The notes under the pieces were generated by a model, which worked only from the letters and a program-made list of their open reading frames with translations, had not been told where the DNA came from and did no database searches. Shown piece after piece: positions 50,150 through 59,595 of a DNA stretch of 64,000 nt (position 1 is its first letter; the number at the start of each line of letters is the position of its first letter). This DNA comes from Gracilimonas halophila (lineage in GTDB: Bacteria > Bacteroidota > Rhodothermia > Balneolales > Balneolaceae). The position numbers and the translations under genes are program-made. The DNA is taken from the NCBI RefSeq assembly GCF_042684365.1, contig NZ_JBHULI010000005.1, positions 124,001-188,000 on the forward strand, in the 5' to 3' direction.

Positions 50150-51556
50150 ATGTTTTTTCAGCAGATCTTTGAAGAAAAACTTGCACAATATGCATATCTG
50201 ATCGGATGTCAGGCTACCGGGGAAGCGATCATTGTGGATCCTATGAGGGATATTGATCGCTACAAAGCCATTGCCCAAAAGAATAACCTGCAGATAGTAG
50301 CTGCTACTGAAACACATATTCATGCCGATTATCTATCAGGATTACGAGAATTTGCAGAACATGGAGTTAAAGTCTTAGTCTCGGATGAAGGGGATAATGA
50401 CTGGAAATACGAATGGGTGATCGGAAGTGATTATGAATATCAGCTGTTGAAAGATGGTGATCAGTTTGCCATCGGTAACATCAAATTCACCGTAAAGCAT
50501 ACACCGGGACATACGCCTGAGCATATCAGCTTTTTAGTTACTGATGGTGCCGCAACCGATGAACCCATGGGAATACTTTCCGGAGATTTTATTTTTGTTG
50601 GTGATGTAGGACGACCTGATCTGCTGGAAACGGCTGCCGGACAAGAAGGTGCGATGCAAGAATCGGCGAAAGTGATGTATGATTCCATTCAGAAATTCAA
50701 AGAGATGCCGGATTACTGGCAGGTGTGGCCGGGTCATGGAGCCGGAAGTGCATGTGGGAAAGCACTGGGCGCAATTCCCGAATCAACGGTGGGGTATGAG
50801 CATCGCTTTAACAGTTCGATACTGGCAGCTGTCAGCGAGCAGGATTTTGTGGATTACATATTGGATGGGCAGCCCGAACCACCCTTGTATTTTGCCCGAA
50901 TGAAACGGGATAACAAAAAAGGTCCGAAAGTGCTTGGGGCAATTCCTCAGCCTGAAAATATCACGATAGAACAGATGATCGGGAAAGTTAGGATCTCCGG
51001 TGGAGTGATTCTCGATACCCGGGATCGATATGCATTCATGGAAGGTCATATTGAAGGTTCGTTACTTTCACCTTTAAATAAAGCGTTTAATACCGTGGCA
51101 GGATCATATATTCGGGCGGAAGAGCAGATATTCCTGATCTCTGAAGAAGAAAAAATTGAAGAAGCGGTTTTGGATCTGATCCGAATCGGGTTGGATAACA
51201 TCGCCGGATTTGCCACACCTGATCAACTTAGGGGATTTGATGAAAAGGGTGGAGAGTTGTTTTCTACAGAAACGATTGATTTCAAAGAAACGGAAGAATA
51301 CCTGAATGCGGGAGAAGCATATTTACTGGATGTTCGGAAGCAGTCTGAGTTTGAAGAAGGCCACATTCCCGGCGCATTGAATATTGCCCACACCCGACTA
51401 TTAGACCGGATCGAGGAAGTGCCCAAGGATAAACCTGTGATGGTTTCATGTCAAAGCGGAGCTCGCTCTGCTGTAGCTTCCGCCATGCTTGAACGCGCTG
51501 ATTATGCGGTGAAATACGTGGATGATCTGATCGAGGAGTGGCTAAAGAAAAGATAG
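50150..51556 (+). CDS. Second persulfide dioxygenase-like MBL plus two rhodanese domains
   Basis: A 468-residue paralogue of the 42446 protein with the same domain order. THIHADY is at 55-61, and HTPGHTPEH and WPGHGAGSACG are present, so the iron site is intact. The first rhodanese has no Cys in its loop (LISEEEKI) and is probably structural; the second has VSCQSGARS with the Cys. Identity with the first copy is high over the MBL half and lower in the first rhodanese, so they have diverged and may work on different persulfides or conditions. The gene has its own promoter region opposite the methyltransferase and ends in nested palindromes. Confidence 0.85.
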   Translation: MFFQQIFEEKLAQYAYLIGCQATGEAIIVDPMRDIDRYKAIAQKNNLQIVAATETHIHADYLSGLREFAEHGVKVLVSDEGDNDWKYEWVIGSDYEYQLLKDGDQFAIGNIKFTVKHTPGHTPEHISFLVTDGAATDEPMGILSGDFIFVGDVGRPDLLETAAGQEGAMQESAKVMYDSIQKFKEMPDYWQVWPGHGAGSACGKALGAIPESTVGYEHRFNSSILAAVSEQDFVDYILDGQPEPPLYFARMKRDNKKGPKVLGAIPQPENITIEQMIGKVRISGGVILDTRDRYAFMEGHIEGSLLSPLNKAFNTVAGSYIRAEEQIFLISEEEKIEEAVLDLIRIGLDNIAGFATPDQLRGFDEKGGELFSTETIDFKETEEYLNAGEAYLLDVRKQSEFEEGHIPGALNIAHTRLLDRIEEVPKDKPVMVSCQSGARSAVASAMLERADYAVKYVDDLIEEWLKKR

Positions 51557-51641
51557 GAATATCCAATATCCAACACGGAATATTCAGTTAACAAGTGACC
51601 CACTTGGATATTCCGTGATGGATATTGATTATTGGATATTC
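51557..51641. repeat. Nested triple-arm palindrome between convergent genes
   Basis: Outer arms GAATATCCAAT (51557-51567) and ATTGGATATTC (51631-51641), middle arms CACGGAATAT (51574-51583) and ATATTCCGTG (51608-51617), inner CAAGTG (51592-51597) and CACTTG (51601-51606), all perfect. The right arm runs into the end of the tag gene. It may end both convergent transcripts. Confidence 0.6.
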
Positions 51642-52207
51642 ATAAGCTTTTGGTACCGAAAACAATCCACAGTATGATCCATCACCAATCCGCACGCTTG
51701 CATATGGGCGTACATGATGGTGCTTCCCACAAACTTGAATCCGCGCTTTTTCAGGTCTTTACTGAGGGCATCTGATTCTTTGGTAGTGGCCGGGACTTCC
51801 TTCATACTTTTCCAGTTATTTATGATCGGTTCGCCCCCGACAAATTCCCAGATGTAGTTGTCGAAACTTCCGAATTCTTCCTGTATTTCCAGAAACAGTT
51901 GAGCGTTGGTCACCGCAGACCGTACTTTCAGCTTGTTGCGTATGATCCCCTCATCTTGTAGAAGTTCCTGGATCCTGGCTTCGTCAAACTGAGCAACTTT
52001 CCCGGGATCAAAATCAGCAAAGGCCTTTCGATAGCCTTCCCTGCGTTTCAGGATAGTAGACCAACTCAGTCCGGCTTGGGCACCTTCGAGGATCAAAAAT
52101 TCAAAATGAGTTGGATCATCATGAACGGGAACCCCCCATTCTTCATCGTGATATGTAATGTATTCGGGGAATGTGTCTTCTGCCCAATCGCAACGTTTTC
52201 GGCTCAT
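51629..52207 (-). CDS. tag: DNA-3-methyladenine glycosylase I
   Basis: A 192-residue HhH-GPD-family glycosylase that removes 3-methyladenine from DNA. Diagnostic features are the N-terminal KRCDWA and YHDEEWGVPVHDD, the FLILEGAQAGLSWSTILKRREGYRKAF segment (family usual), and the C-terminal Zn ligands in MQACGLVMDHTVDCFRY. Length matches Tag. It stands alone, divergent from ppc with 105 nt between. Confidence 0.93.
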   Translation of the reverse strand: MSRKRCDWAEDTFPEYITYHDEEWGVPVHDDPTHFEFLILEGAQAGLSWSTILKRREGYRKAFADFDPGKVAQFDEARIQELLQDEGIIRNKLKVRSAVTNAQLFLEIQEEFGSFDNYIWEFVGGEPIINNWKSMKEVPATTKESDALSKDLKKRGFKFVGSTIMYAHMQACGLVMDHTVDCFRYQKLMNIQ

Positions 52208-52312
52208 TATATGTATTTATAGGTGATAATTCGGATGCCTTAAAGTATAAAAGAGTTTAATTATTTCTACCTTATAAATTCACTCACAATCACTTATACA
52301 AATAATATATTC

Positions 52313-55114
52313 ATGAATTGGAAACAAACCGTAATCGATCTTGCTGAAAAAAGTGGAATAAGTGAAAGCCTTTCAACACGGGTTGTCAAGCTCACAGAGA
52401 TCTTGGAGGAACTGGCTGTAGAAAAGCATGGAGATGATTTTGTAGAAAAGCTTGGACGTCTTCCCTTAGAAAGTGCGAAAGCACTGGATGATGGTGATGA
52501 AACTGCTATCAAAGATCTTCAAAAAGAAATGGACGGTTTGTCATTGGATGAGATCAAAGAGATCCTTCGTATGTATACCATGTTCTTCCATCTGGTGAAC
52601 TCGTTAGAGCAACATGAGATCAGCAGGGTGAACCGAAGCCGGGAATTTGACGAAACCCCGGAATCTCCCCGGAAAGAAAGTATTGCTGAGTCAGTGTATC
52701 GAATGAAAAAAGAAGGGTATAGTTTTGAAGAAGCACTGGATATTTTCCATCAGATGGATATTCAGCCTACCATTACGGCTCACCCCACCGAAGCCCGCAG
52801 GCGCAGCGTATTGTTAAAACAGCAAGAGCTCGCTTCTATGATCTCTCGTCTTGGAGACAGCGATATAACGCCGGATGAAAAAATTGACATGCGGCGTGAG
52901 ATCCTGAATCAATTGAACTTACTTTTACTGACCGATGAAGTTCGTTCAGAACGGCTTTCTGTAGAGGATGAGGTAGAAAATGGTCTGTTCTATTTCACCC
53001 ATTCTATATGGGATTCCATCCCTGTTCTGTATCGTGACATTCGCCAGGCTTTTGATACTTATTACGGACAGCGACCTGAAATTCCTATCGTTTTGAGATA
53101 TCGTTCATGGATCGGGAGTGATCGCGATGGAAATCCAAATGTAACTTCCGATGTAACCTGGCAAACGGTACTCGAACAGCGCCGAACGGTCTTGAACTTA
53201 TATCTGGATGAATTGAATGAACTTCGTCGTTATCTAAGTGTCTCTGATAAACAGGCTTCGGTTTCTGAGAAGCTGGAAGATTCTGTCCGAAAAGATGAGA
53301 AGGAATTTCCTCTTTCCGAACGATACCAAAGAAGGTACAAGCATGAGATCTATCGGAGAAAAGTGACGCACATCATGCACAAAATTCAATTTCTGCTGGA
53401 TGTGATTTCTAAGGATAAAGCTGAGATCCTGAGTAATTCAGAAAAGTATGGGCCAAAAGATTTTATTGAAGACCTTGAGTTGATCAAACAGAGTCTGGTT
53501 GAAAATAGACTTCCAGGTTTATCGGAACAGGGGAGGCTGGAAGATCTCATCATACGGGCCAGAACATTCGGCTTTCATTTAAGTGCGCTGGATATACGTC
53601 AGCACAGTTCTTTGCATGAAGAAACAGTAGAAGAACTGCTTGCTCAGGCCAACGTCGTAGATAAATATGGAGGATTGAGTGAAGATGAAAAGATCGAGGT
53701 TCTGGTGAAAGAGCTTTCGAATCCTCGGCCATTGAGTCCTGTTGAGAGTGAACGCTCTGCAGTTTCAGATAAGGTAATTACGGTATTTGAAGAGATCCGA
53801 GATATGCAGGCCTTGAATCCTGATATTTTTGGAAGCTACATCATCAGCATGACGCACGGAATCAGTGATATGATGGAAGTAATGTTGATTGCCAAAGAAG
53901 TAGGGCTTTGGAGTTCTGTAAAAGGAACAGTGGACAGTCAGCTTGATGTAGTACCGCTTTTTGAAACCATTGAAGATCTGGAAAAAAGTGCCGATCTGAT
54001 GGGACAAATGTATGAGCATGACCTGTATTCCAGGCATCTTAGTTCAAGGGGTAACTTCCAGGAGATCATGCTCGGTTATTCCGATTCAAACAAAGATGGA
54101 GGTTACTGGATGGCCAACTGGGCACTTGACAAGGCCCAGTACGAACTTGGAACTGTGTGTCGGAAATATGAAGTTGATTTCAGGTTATTTCATGGACGGG
54201 GAGGAACGGTTGGTCGCGGTGGCGGGCAGTCGAATCAAGCAATAGTAGCCATGCCGGCAGTAGCAAACAATGGGCGGATCCGATTTACGGAACAAGGAGA
54301 GGTGATCTCATTCCGTTACATGCTTTCATCTATCACTCACCGTCATCTGGAACAGATCGTCAATGCGATGGCTAAGGTAACTATGGCTCAGTATTCTGAG
54401 TCAGCCGGATATTTGTCCGGTAAGGAGAAAGAGCGTGAGATCATCGAAATAATAGCTGAAACTTCTATGAAGGCATACCGTGAACTGATCGATGATCCTG
54501 AATTCTGGGATTGGTATTCAGGTATCACCCCAATTGAGCATATTGGGAAGTTGCCGATTGCATCCCGGCCGGTTTCACGCGGCTCATCCGGTGAAATGAC
54601 TTTTGATACATTGAGAGCAATTCCATGGGTGTTTGCCTGGACACAAGTTCGATATAACACCCCGGGATGGTACGGAATTTCCGAAGGATTGGAAGCCGCA
54701 AAACAAAAGAATGAAAACACGATGGAAGTGCTGCAAAAATGGCATAAAGAATGGACCTTTTTCCATACCGTGTTAAATAACTCTCAGCGGGAGATGGCAC
54801 GTACTCATTTACCGACTTCCGGACTGTATAATTCCGAGTCATCACAATTCCATAACAAACTCACCGAAAGATATGGCGAGGCTGAAAAGTGGATCACGGC
54901 CATAACAGGCTATGAGCATATTTTAGATCATAATAAAGTGATACAGAACTCAATACTATTTAGAAATCCATTTACCTATCCCATGAATTTCATACAAGCA
55001 GAATTACTTAAAAGGTGGAAGGAAGCAGATGATGAAGATCAAAGAAAACAGCTTACAGAGATATTATTTCTAAACATAAACGGGATAGCGGCAGCAATGC
55101 AAAGCACGGGTTGA
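52313..55114 (+). CDS. ppc: Phosphoenolpyruvate carboxylase
   Basis: A 933-residue enzyme that carboxylates PEP to oxaloacetate to refill the TCA cycle. Catalytic His157 is in TAHPTEARRRS; other signatures are EIMLGYSDSNKDGG, FHGRGGTVGRGGG and the usual C-terminal RNPFTYPMNFIQAELL. Full length. The ATG at 52313 gives MNWKQTVIDLA. It is followed after 71 nt by ilvE in the same direction, with no terminator, so a loose operon is possible. Confidence 0.96.
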   Translation: MNWKQTVIDLAEKSGISESLSTRVVKLTEILEELAVEKHGDDFVEKLGRLPLESAKALDDGDETAIKDLQKEMDGLSLDEIKEILRMYTMFFHLVNSLEQHEISRVNRSREFDETPESPRKESIAESVYRMKKEGYSFEEALDIFHQMDIQPTITAHPTEARRRSVLLKQQELASMISRLGDSDITPDEKIDMRREILNQLNLLLLTDEVRSERLSVEDEVENGLFYFTHSIWDSIPVLYRDIRQAFDTYYGQRPEIPIVLRYRSWIGSDRDGNPNVTSDVTWQTVLEQRRTVLNLYLDELNELRRYLSVSDKQASVSEKLEDSVRKDEKEFPLSERYQRRYKHEIYRRKVTHIMHKIQFLLDVISKDKAEILSNSEKYGPKDFIEDLELIKQSLVENRLPGLSEQGRLEDLIIRARTFGFHLSALDIRQHSSLHEETVEELLAQANVVDKYGGLSEDEKIEVLVKELSNPRPLSPVESERSAVSDKVITVFEEIRDMQALNPDIFGSYIISMTHGISDMMEVMLIAKEVGLWSSVKGTVDSQLDVVPLFETIEDLEKSADLMGQMYEHDLYSRHLSSRGNFQEIMLGYSDSNKDGGYWMANWALDKAQYELGTVCRKYEVDFRLFHGRGGTVGRGGGQSNQAIVAMPAVANNGRIRFTEQGEVISFRYMLSSITHRHLEQIVNAMAKVTMAQYSESAGYLSGKEKEREIIEIIAETSMKAYRELIDDPEFWDWYSGITPIEHIGKLPIASRPVSRGSSGEMTFDTLRAIPWVFAWTQVRYNTPGWYGISEGLEAAKQKNENTMEVLQKWHKEWTFFHTVLNNSQREMARTHLPTSGLYNSESSQFHNKLTERYGEAEKWITAITGYEHILDHNKVIQNSILFRNPFTYPMNFIQAELLKRWKEADDEDQRKQLTEILFLNINGIAAAMQSTG

Positions 55115-55185
55115 TTTATAGCCTTAAAAGAACAAATAACAGTATGGTGACTGTTATTTAATCCGAAACATGTTATTTTAGAATC

Positions 55186-56277
55186 ATGATGAATGAGATA
55201 ATTACGAATACGAATATTACAATAGAACCGGTTGAACAAAGCCGTATCCATGAGGTTGATTTTAATAATCTTGTGTTTGGGCGTAAGTTCTCCGATCACA
55301 TGTTTGAAATGGAGTTTCAGGGTGATAAATGGGGTGCACCTGTCATCAAACCCTATGCTCCTTTTAAAATGACACCCGCGACCAATGTACTGCATTATGG
55401 TCAGGCTGTATTTGAAGGTATGAAGGCCTATTATGTGGATGAAAACACCATACATATTTTCAGGCCTAAGGCACATTATGAACGGTTCAACAACTCATGC
55501 CGCAGAATGTGCATTCCTGAAACAGAATACGAGATCTTTATCGAAGCGCTGGAGACCCTGATCAAACTGGATCATCAGTGGATTCCGAAAAGATCCGGTA
55601 CGGCATTATATATCCGTCCTTTCATTTTTGCTTCTGATGACCTTCTTGCTGCCCGTTCATCTGATACATTCACTTATCAGATCATTACCTCACCGGTTGG
55701 GGCTTATTATTCCGAAGGATTCAATCCCGTATCTCTTACCACTACGGATGAATATGTTCGTGCTGTAAAAGGAGGAACCGGGGAAGCTAAGGCAGCCGGA
55801 AATTATGCCGGAAGTTTTCTGCCTGCCAAAAAAGCCAAAGCCGAAGGTTACACTCAGGTACTTTGGCTGGATGCAAAAGAGCACAAGTATATTGAAGAAG
55901 TGGGAACTATGAACATTCATTTCCTGATCGGTGATACGCTCGTGACTCCTGCATTAACCGGCTCGATACTTCCCGGAGTAACTCGTCGTTCAGTGATCGC
56001 ACTTGCCAAAGAGTGGGGTTTGAATGTAGAAGAACGTAGAATTACCATAGACGAAGTTTTCGAAGCACATGAGAAAGGCGAGTTGAAGGAAGTATTTGGT
56101 TCCGGAACTGCAGCTGTGGTTTCACCTGTAGGGTTGATCCACCATAAAGGAAAGAATATTGAACTCGATCGAGAGAAGCCCGGTGAATTTGCTCAAAAAT
56201 GTTTCGATAAGATCACTGATATCCAATATGGACGGGCAGAAGATAAATTTGGCTGGGTGCATAAGGTAAGCATCTAA
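55186..56277 (+). CDS. ilvE: Branched-chain amino acid aminotransferase
   Basis: A 363-residue class IV PLP transaminase. The PLP lysine is Lys202 in GGTGEAKAAGNYAGSF. Other family blocks are FEGMKAYYVDENTIHIFRP (N-terminal), GTALYIRPFIFA, VLWLDAKEHKYIEEVGTMNIHF and VFGSGTAAVVSPV. It transfers the amino group between glutamate and the branched-chain 2-oxoacids. Start ATG at 55186; a second ATG follows at 55189. The fluoride channel gene starts 2 nt after it. Confidence 0.95.
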   Translation: MMNEIITNTNITIEPVEQSRIHEVDFNNLVFGRKFSDHMFEMEFQGDKWGAPVIKPYAPFKMTPATNVLHYGQAVFEGMKAYYVDENTIHIFRPKAHYERFNNSCRRMCIPETEYEIFIEALETLIKLDHQWIPKRSGTALYIRPFIFASDDLLAARSSDTFTYQIITSPVGAYYSEGFNPVSLTTTDEYVRAVKGGTGEAKAAGNYAGSFLPAKKAKAEGYTQVLWLDAKEHKYIEEVGTMNIHFLIGDTLVTPALTGSILPGVTRRSVIALAKEWGLNVEERRITIDEVFEAHEKGELKEVFGSGTAAVVSPVGLIHHKGKNIELDREKPGEFAQKCFDKITDIQYGRAEDKFGWVHKVSI

Positions 56278-56279
56278 GC

Positions 56280-56672
56280 ATGAATGTTGATCTGCTTAAA
56301 ATAATTGCGGTCGGCTCCGGTGGTTTCATTGGAGCCGTTTTTCGTTATCTCATCTCCATTTTTGCTCAGTCCCAGTTTCCATCCAGTAAATTTCCATACG
56401 GTACAGTAGCCGCAAACCTTATAGGTTGCTTGGTGATAGGATTTCTGGCCGGATTATTTGAACTCAAATCCTGGGCTAATCCTGAATTCCGACTCTTTAT
56501 CTTTGTGGGGATTTTGGGCGGGTTTACCACTTTTTCTACGTTCTCCCATGAAACCTTCTTGCTGTGGGAAAATGGAAAGTTTTTGATGAGCCTATTGAAT
56601 ATAGGTGTACAGGTAATTTTTGGATTTGTGTTTGTGTGGGTTGGGTTTCAAATAGTAAGATTGTTTAGCTGA
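56280..56672 (+). CDS. crcB: Fluoride ion channel CrcB/Fluc
   Basis: A 130-residue protein with four membrane helices. Signatures are GGFIGAVFRYLISI, FPYGTVAANLIGCLVIGFLAGLFE and GILGGFTTFSTFSHE with the Phe/Thr/Asn channel residues. It forms a dimeric channel that lets fluoride out. It lies 2 nt after ilvE, so it is co-transcribed with it and has no room for a fluoride riboswitch. Converges with the dehydrogenase after 8 nt. Confidence 0.93.
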   Translation: MNVDLLKIIAVGSGGFIGAVFRYLISIFAQSQFPSSKFPYGTVAANLIGCLVIGFLAGLFELKSWANPEFRLFIFVGILGGFTTFSTFSHETFLLWENGKFLMSLLNIGVQVIFGFVFVWVGFQIVRLFS

Positions 56673-56680
56673 GTGGAACC

Positions 56681-57610
56681 TTAGTACCCCTTTTCCCGAT
56701 CTACCTCATACAACAAATCCATCCCTGACATTGCACGTTTATAATTTTCAACGATCACTTCAGCGGCTTCTTTGGCAGGTGTGATAGCCGCAATGTGTGG
56801 AGTGATCATGATCTGTTTGCGGTTCCAGAAAGAGTGATTTTTAGGTAATGGTTCCTCTTCAAATACATCGAGGCAGGCTCCTTCCAGATAGCCCATATCA
56901 AATGCGTAGATCAGATCCTCTTCCACTAAATGATCACCGCGACCTACATTTATTAAATATCCTGGCTTTTTTAGTTTTTTGAAAATATCAAGATCCAGGA
57001 ATCCTTCCGTCTCATCGGTAAGAGGGAGGAGGTTGACCAGGATCTTTGTTTCGGAAAGGAAATCATCAAGGTCACCTTTACCTGCAAAGGAAGTTATCCC
57101 ATCAATATCCTTTTTAGAGCGGCTCCATCCCAAAACTATATATCCTTGTTTAGCCAACAATGTTGCAACATTAAGCCCCATTTCACCCAAGCCCATAATG
57201 CCAACAGGCGCATACTTCTTTGGGAGGGTATTTTTCTGCTCCCAAACTCCTTTACGTTTGTTCTCAAAATATTCACCGATATGAAGGCGGTAATTGATGA
57301 TCGCATTCAGAACATACTCTGCCATTTGTTCTTGAAGCGAATCTGTAACCAGGCGACAGATAGAGATATCTTCAGGAATGCTCTCATCATCCAGTAAATG
57401 ATTTACACCTGCTCCCAAAGAAGAAACCGCCCTTAGGTTGGTGTAATTACCCAATACTTTTTCAGGATGATTCCAGCAAACGGCAAAATTCACCCGTTCT
57501 CTATTTTCAACCCTTGGCCAGATCTCCACATCCAGATTGGGGTCTTTTTCGAGCAGGGCTTTTTTAAGCGAATCGAAATCTCTGTTTTTTGCGATCAGTA
57601 AAAGAGACAT
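56681..57610 (-). CDS. D-isomer-specific 2-hydroxyacid dehydrogenase (GhrA-like)
   Basis: A 309-residue NAD(P)-dependent reductase. The Rossmann motif GIMGLGEMGLNVATLLAKQGY (about 140-160), NVGRGDHLVEEDL with the catalytic Arg, and PHIAAITP with the catalytic His match the glyoxylate/hydroxypyruvate reductase A group. It should reduce glyoxylate or hydroxypyruvate. It is 58 nt downstream of the NUDIX gene, which is transcribed first, so they may be an operon. No adjacent gene fixes the substrate. Confidence 0.88.
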   Translation of the reverse strand: MSLLLIAKNRDFDSLKKALLEKDPNLDVEIWPRVENRERVNFAVCWNHPEKVLGNYTNLRAVSSLGAGVNHLLDDESIPEDISICRLVTDSLQEQMAEYVLNAIINYRLHIGEYFENKRKGVWEQKNTLPKKYAPVGIMGLGEMGLNVATLLAKQGYIVLGWSRSKKDIDGITSFAGKGDLDDFLSETKILVNLLPLTDETEGFLDLDIFKKLKKPGYLINVGRGDHLVEEDLIYAFDMGYLEGACLDVFEEEPLPKNHSFWNRKQIMITPHIAAITPAKEAAEVIVENYKRAMSGMDLLYEVDREKGY

Positions 57611-57668
57611 AGGTTCCTTTGGCTTGATGAAGTAAGAAGATAGGAATTCGCAATAACTTCTGAGATCA

Positions 57669-58319
57669 TTATGGTGAAGTTGTTTCTAAAAATTCACGGT
57701 ATAATTCGATCAACTCATTCATCATCATTGCAGTAGCCCCCCAAAGCGGAACCCTATGGATGTTCCAAAATGGAACACGATAAGGAGTTCCACGAAGCTC
57801 CCAATTCTCTTCCACCAAATTTTGTTCTTCTAAAAGCTGTGAAATAGGAACGGATATGATCTCATCCACCTCATTTGGATTTGGGGTGAAAAATTGCTCT
57901 TGCTCCAAAAAAGCTATCACCGGAGTAACCATATTATCTGAATGTCCTACATACAGTGGAGTCAGTTGCCCAATAATATGAACACCATCTTGATGTAATC
58001 CGATCTCTTCCTGCGCTTCCCTGAGCGCAGTTTCAACGATCGTTTCATCTCCTTCTTTACCGCCCCCGGGAAAACTGAGCTGCCCTCCGTGATTGATGGA
58101 TTGTGTTCTGAGCGTCAATATGATCTCGATCTCCTCTTCCCAGCTTACAATAGGAACTAATACGCTGCTGTTTCGAAAATCATCGTTAGCAGGCTCGTAG
58201 TTACGGTGACTGTTTTTCCCATTCTTGGGATGAGGCGCCAATTTCTGCTGCGCACTCCTACCCGGCAAAGGGTGCTGAAGTTTACTCGTTAAAAATTGTT
58301 GGAATGAAGTCATGATCAT
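57669..58319 (-). CDS. NUDIX hydrolase, CoA pyrophosphatase type
   Basis: A 216-residue protein with the complete NUDIX box GGGKEGDETIVETALREAQEEIGL (about 87-110) and, just before it, LTLRTQSINHGGQLSFPGG, the UPF0035 motif of CoA pyrophosphatases (NudL). It should cleave CoA to 3',5'-ADP and phosphopantetheine. An alternative start ATG at 58313 is two codons downstream. It precedes the hydroxyacid dehydrogenase on the same strand and is divergent from the PfkB gene by 266 nt. Confidence 0.88.
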   Translation of the reverse strand: MIMTSFQQFLTSKLQHPLPGRSAQQKLAPHPKNGKNSHRNYEPANDDFRNSSVLVPIVSWEEEIEIILTLRTQSINHGGQLSFPGGGKEGDETIVETALREAQEEIGLHQDGVHIIGQLTPLYVGHSDNMVTPVIAFLEQEQFFTPNPNEVDEIISVPISQLLEEQNLVEENWELRGTPYRVPFWNIHRVPLWGATAMMMNELIELYREFLETTSP

Positions 58320-58585
58320 TATTTAGGAACGTTAACATAAAACCGAGTAAAGCCATTTCAAAATTTGGTTAGCCCTTACATTTTCCAGGTTTTTGCACTC
58401 GTTACACAGCTCCGTTGCTTAAACAGATAAAATACTCTAAAGTCGTCACATGTTTTTAAAGATGAATACATGTCCGTACTTTTAACACTTAAATTATTCA
58501 GCAACAGAGTTAAAAAGAACCCATTAGAAACATCACAGAAAAGTACTTTGTGCATAGAATAGATGAGTTCGTGACAAAAAAGCAT

Positions 58586-59581
58586 ATGAGTAAAAAATAT
58601 AATGTGTACGGCATCGGAAATGCCCTGGTAGATCTTGAATTTAAAGTAACCCCGAATTTTCTAGAAACACATGAGGTTCAAAAAGGACTCATGACCCTGG
58701 TAGATGAAGAGACACAGCATACCTTAATTAATGCCATAGATCATAATGATACGGAAAAAAAATCCGGAGGGTCAGCAGCGAATACCGTAATTGCTGTTTC
58801 CCAGTTTGGCGGAAAAGCTTTCTATTCATGCAAGGTTGCGAATGATGAATTCGGTGATTTTTATCTAAAGGATATGGAGGATGCAGGAATTCCTACCAAT
58901 TTTGATCGGCAAAACAGAGAAGAGGGGATCACCGGAAAATGTCTGGTGATGATCACTGATGATGCCGACCGAACCATGAATACCTACCTTGGAATTTCAT
59001 CCGGGCTTTCGGTTAATGAAGTGGATGGACGTGCTATCAAAGATTCAGAATACGTGTATCTGGAAGGATATTTAGTGGCGTCCGAACCGGGACTGCATGC
59101 CATCAAACACACCAAAAAAATTGCGGAAGAAAATGGGGTTAAAACAGCTATCACTCTTTCTGATCCTTCTATAGTGCATGCTTTTAAAGATCGGTTTCGT
59201 GATGTGATCGGGGCTTCGGTTGATCTGCTGTTTTGCAATGAGGAGGAAGCCAGAACCTTTACCGGTAAAAGTGATTTACTGGATGCAAGGGAAGCTTTAA
59301 AACAAGAAGCAAAACGCTTTGTAATTACACAGGGCAGAAACGGAGCTATGATATTTGATGGGGATACCTTCATTGATATTGAACCTTACGAAGTGAAAGC
59401 CGTGGACACCAACGGTGCCGGAGATATGTTCGCCGGAGCTTTTTTGTATGGGATAACTAATGAAGTAGGCTTCGCGAACTCAGGTAAACTCGCGAGCCTT
59501 GCCGGTTCTAAGATTGTATCGCAGTACGGACCGCGGCTAAAATGGCATGAAGTTCAGGAATTATTACACAAGCTTAAATAA
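58586..59581 (+). CDS. PfkB-family sugar/adenosine-type kinase
   Basis: A 331-residue ribokinase-fold kinase from ATG 58586 (an in-frame GTG at 58550 is less likely). NALVDLEFKV opens it, the GGSAANTVIAVSQFGGKAFYSCKVANDEFG block forms the substrate site, and DTNGAGDMFAGAFLYG holds the catalytic Asp and anion hole. This sequence type is usual for adenosine kinase-like members, but the phosphate acceptor cannot be fixed. It is followed by SemiSWEET after 14 nt and rdgB, in one rightward unit. That group does not reveal a pathway. Confidence 0.9.
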   Translation: MSKKYNVYGIGNALVDLEFKVTPNFLETHEVQKGLMTLVDEETQHTLINAIDHNDTEKKSGGSAANTVIAVSQFGGKAFYSCKVANDEFGDFYLKDMEDAGIPTNFDRQNREEGITGKCLVMITDDADRTMNTYLGISSGLSVNEVDGRAIKDSEYVYLEGYLVASEPGLHAIKHTKKIAEENGVKTAITLSDPSIVHAFKDRFRDVIGASVDLLFCNEEEARTFTGKSDLLDAREALKQEAKRFVITQGRNGAMIFDGDTFIDIEPYEVKAVDTNGAGDMFAGAFLYGITNEVGFANSGKLASLAGSKIVSQYGPRLKWHEVQELLHKLK

Positions 59582-59595
59582 TCAAACGAAAGAAT

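Noticed and set aside
56273..56280. Fluoride riboswitch before crcB
   Set aside because: Only 2 nt separate ilvE and crcB, so no riboswitch can fit there.
58550..58585. Upstream GTG start for the PfkB kinase
   Set aside because: The added 12 residues precede the normal kinase N-terminus; the ATG at 58586 fits the family.
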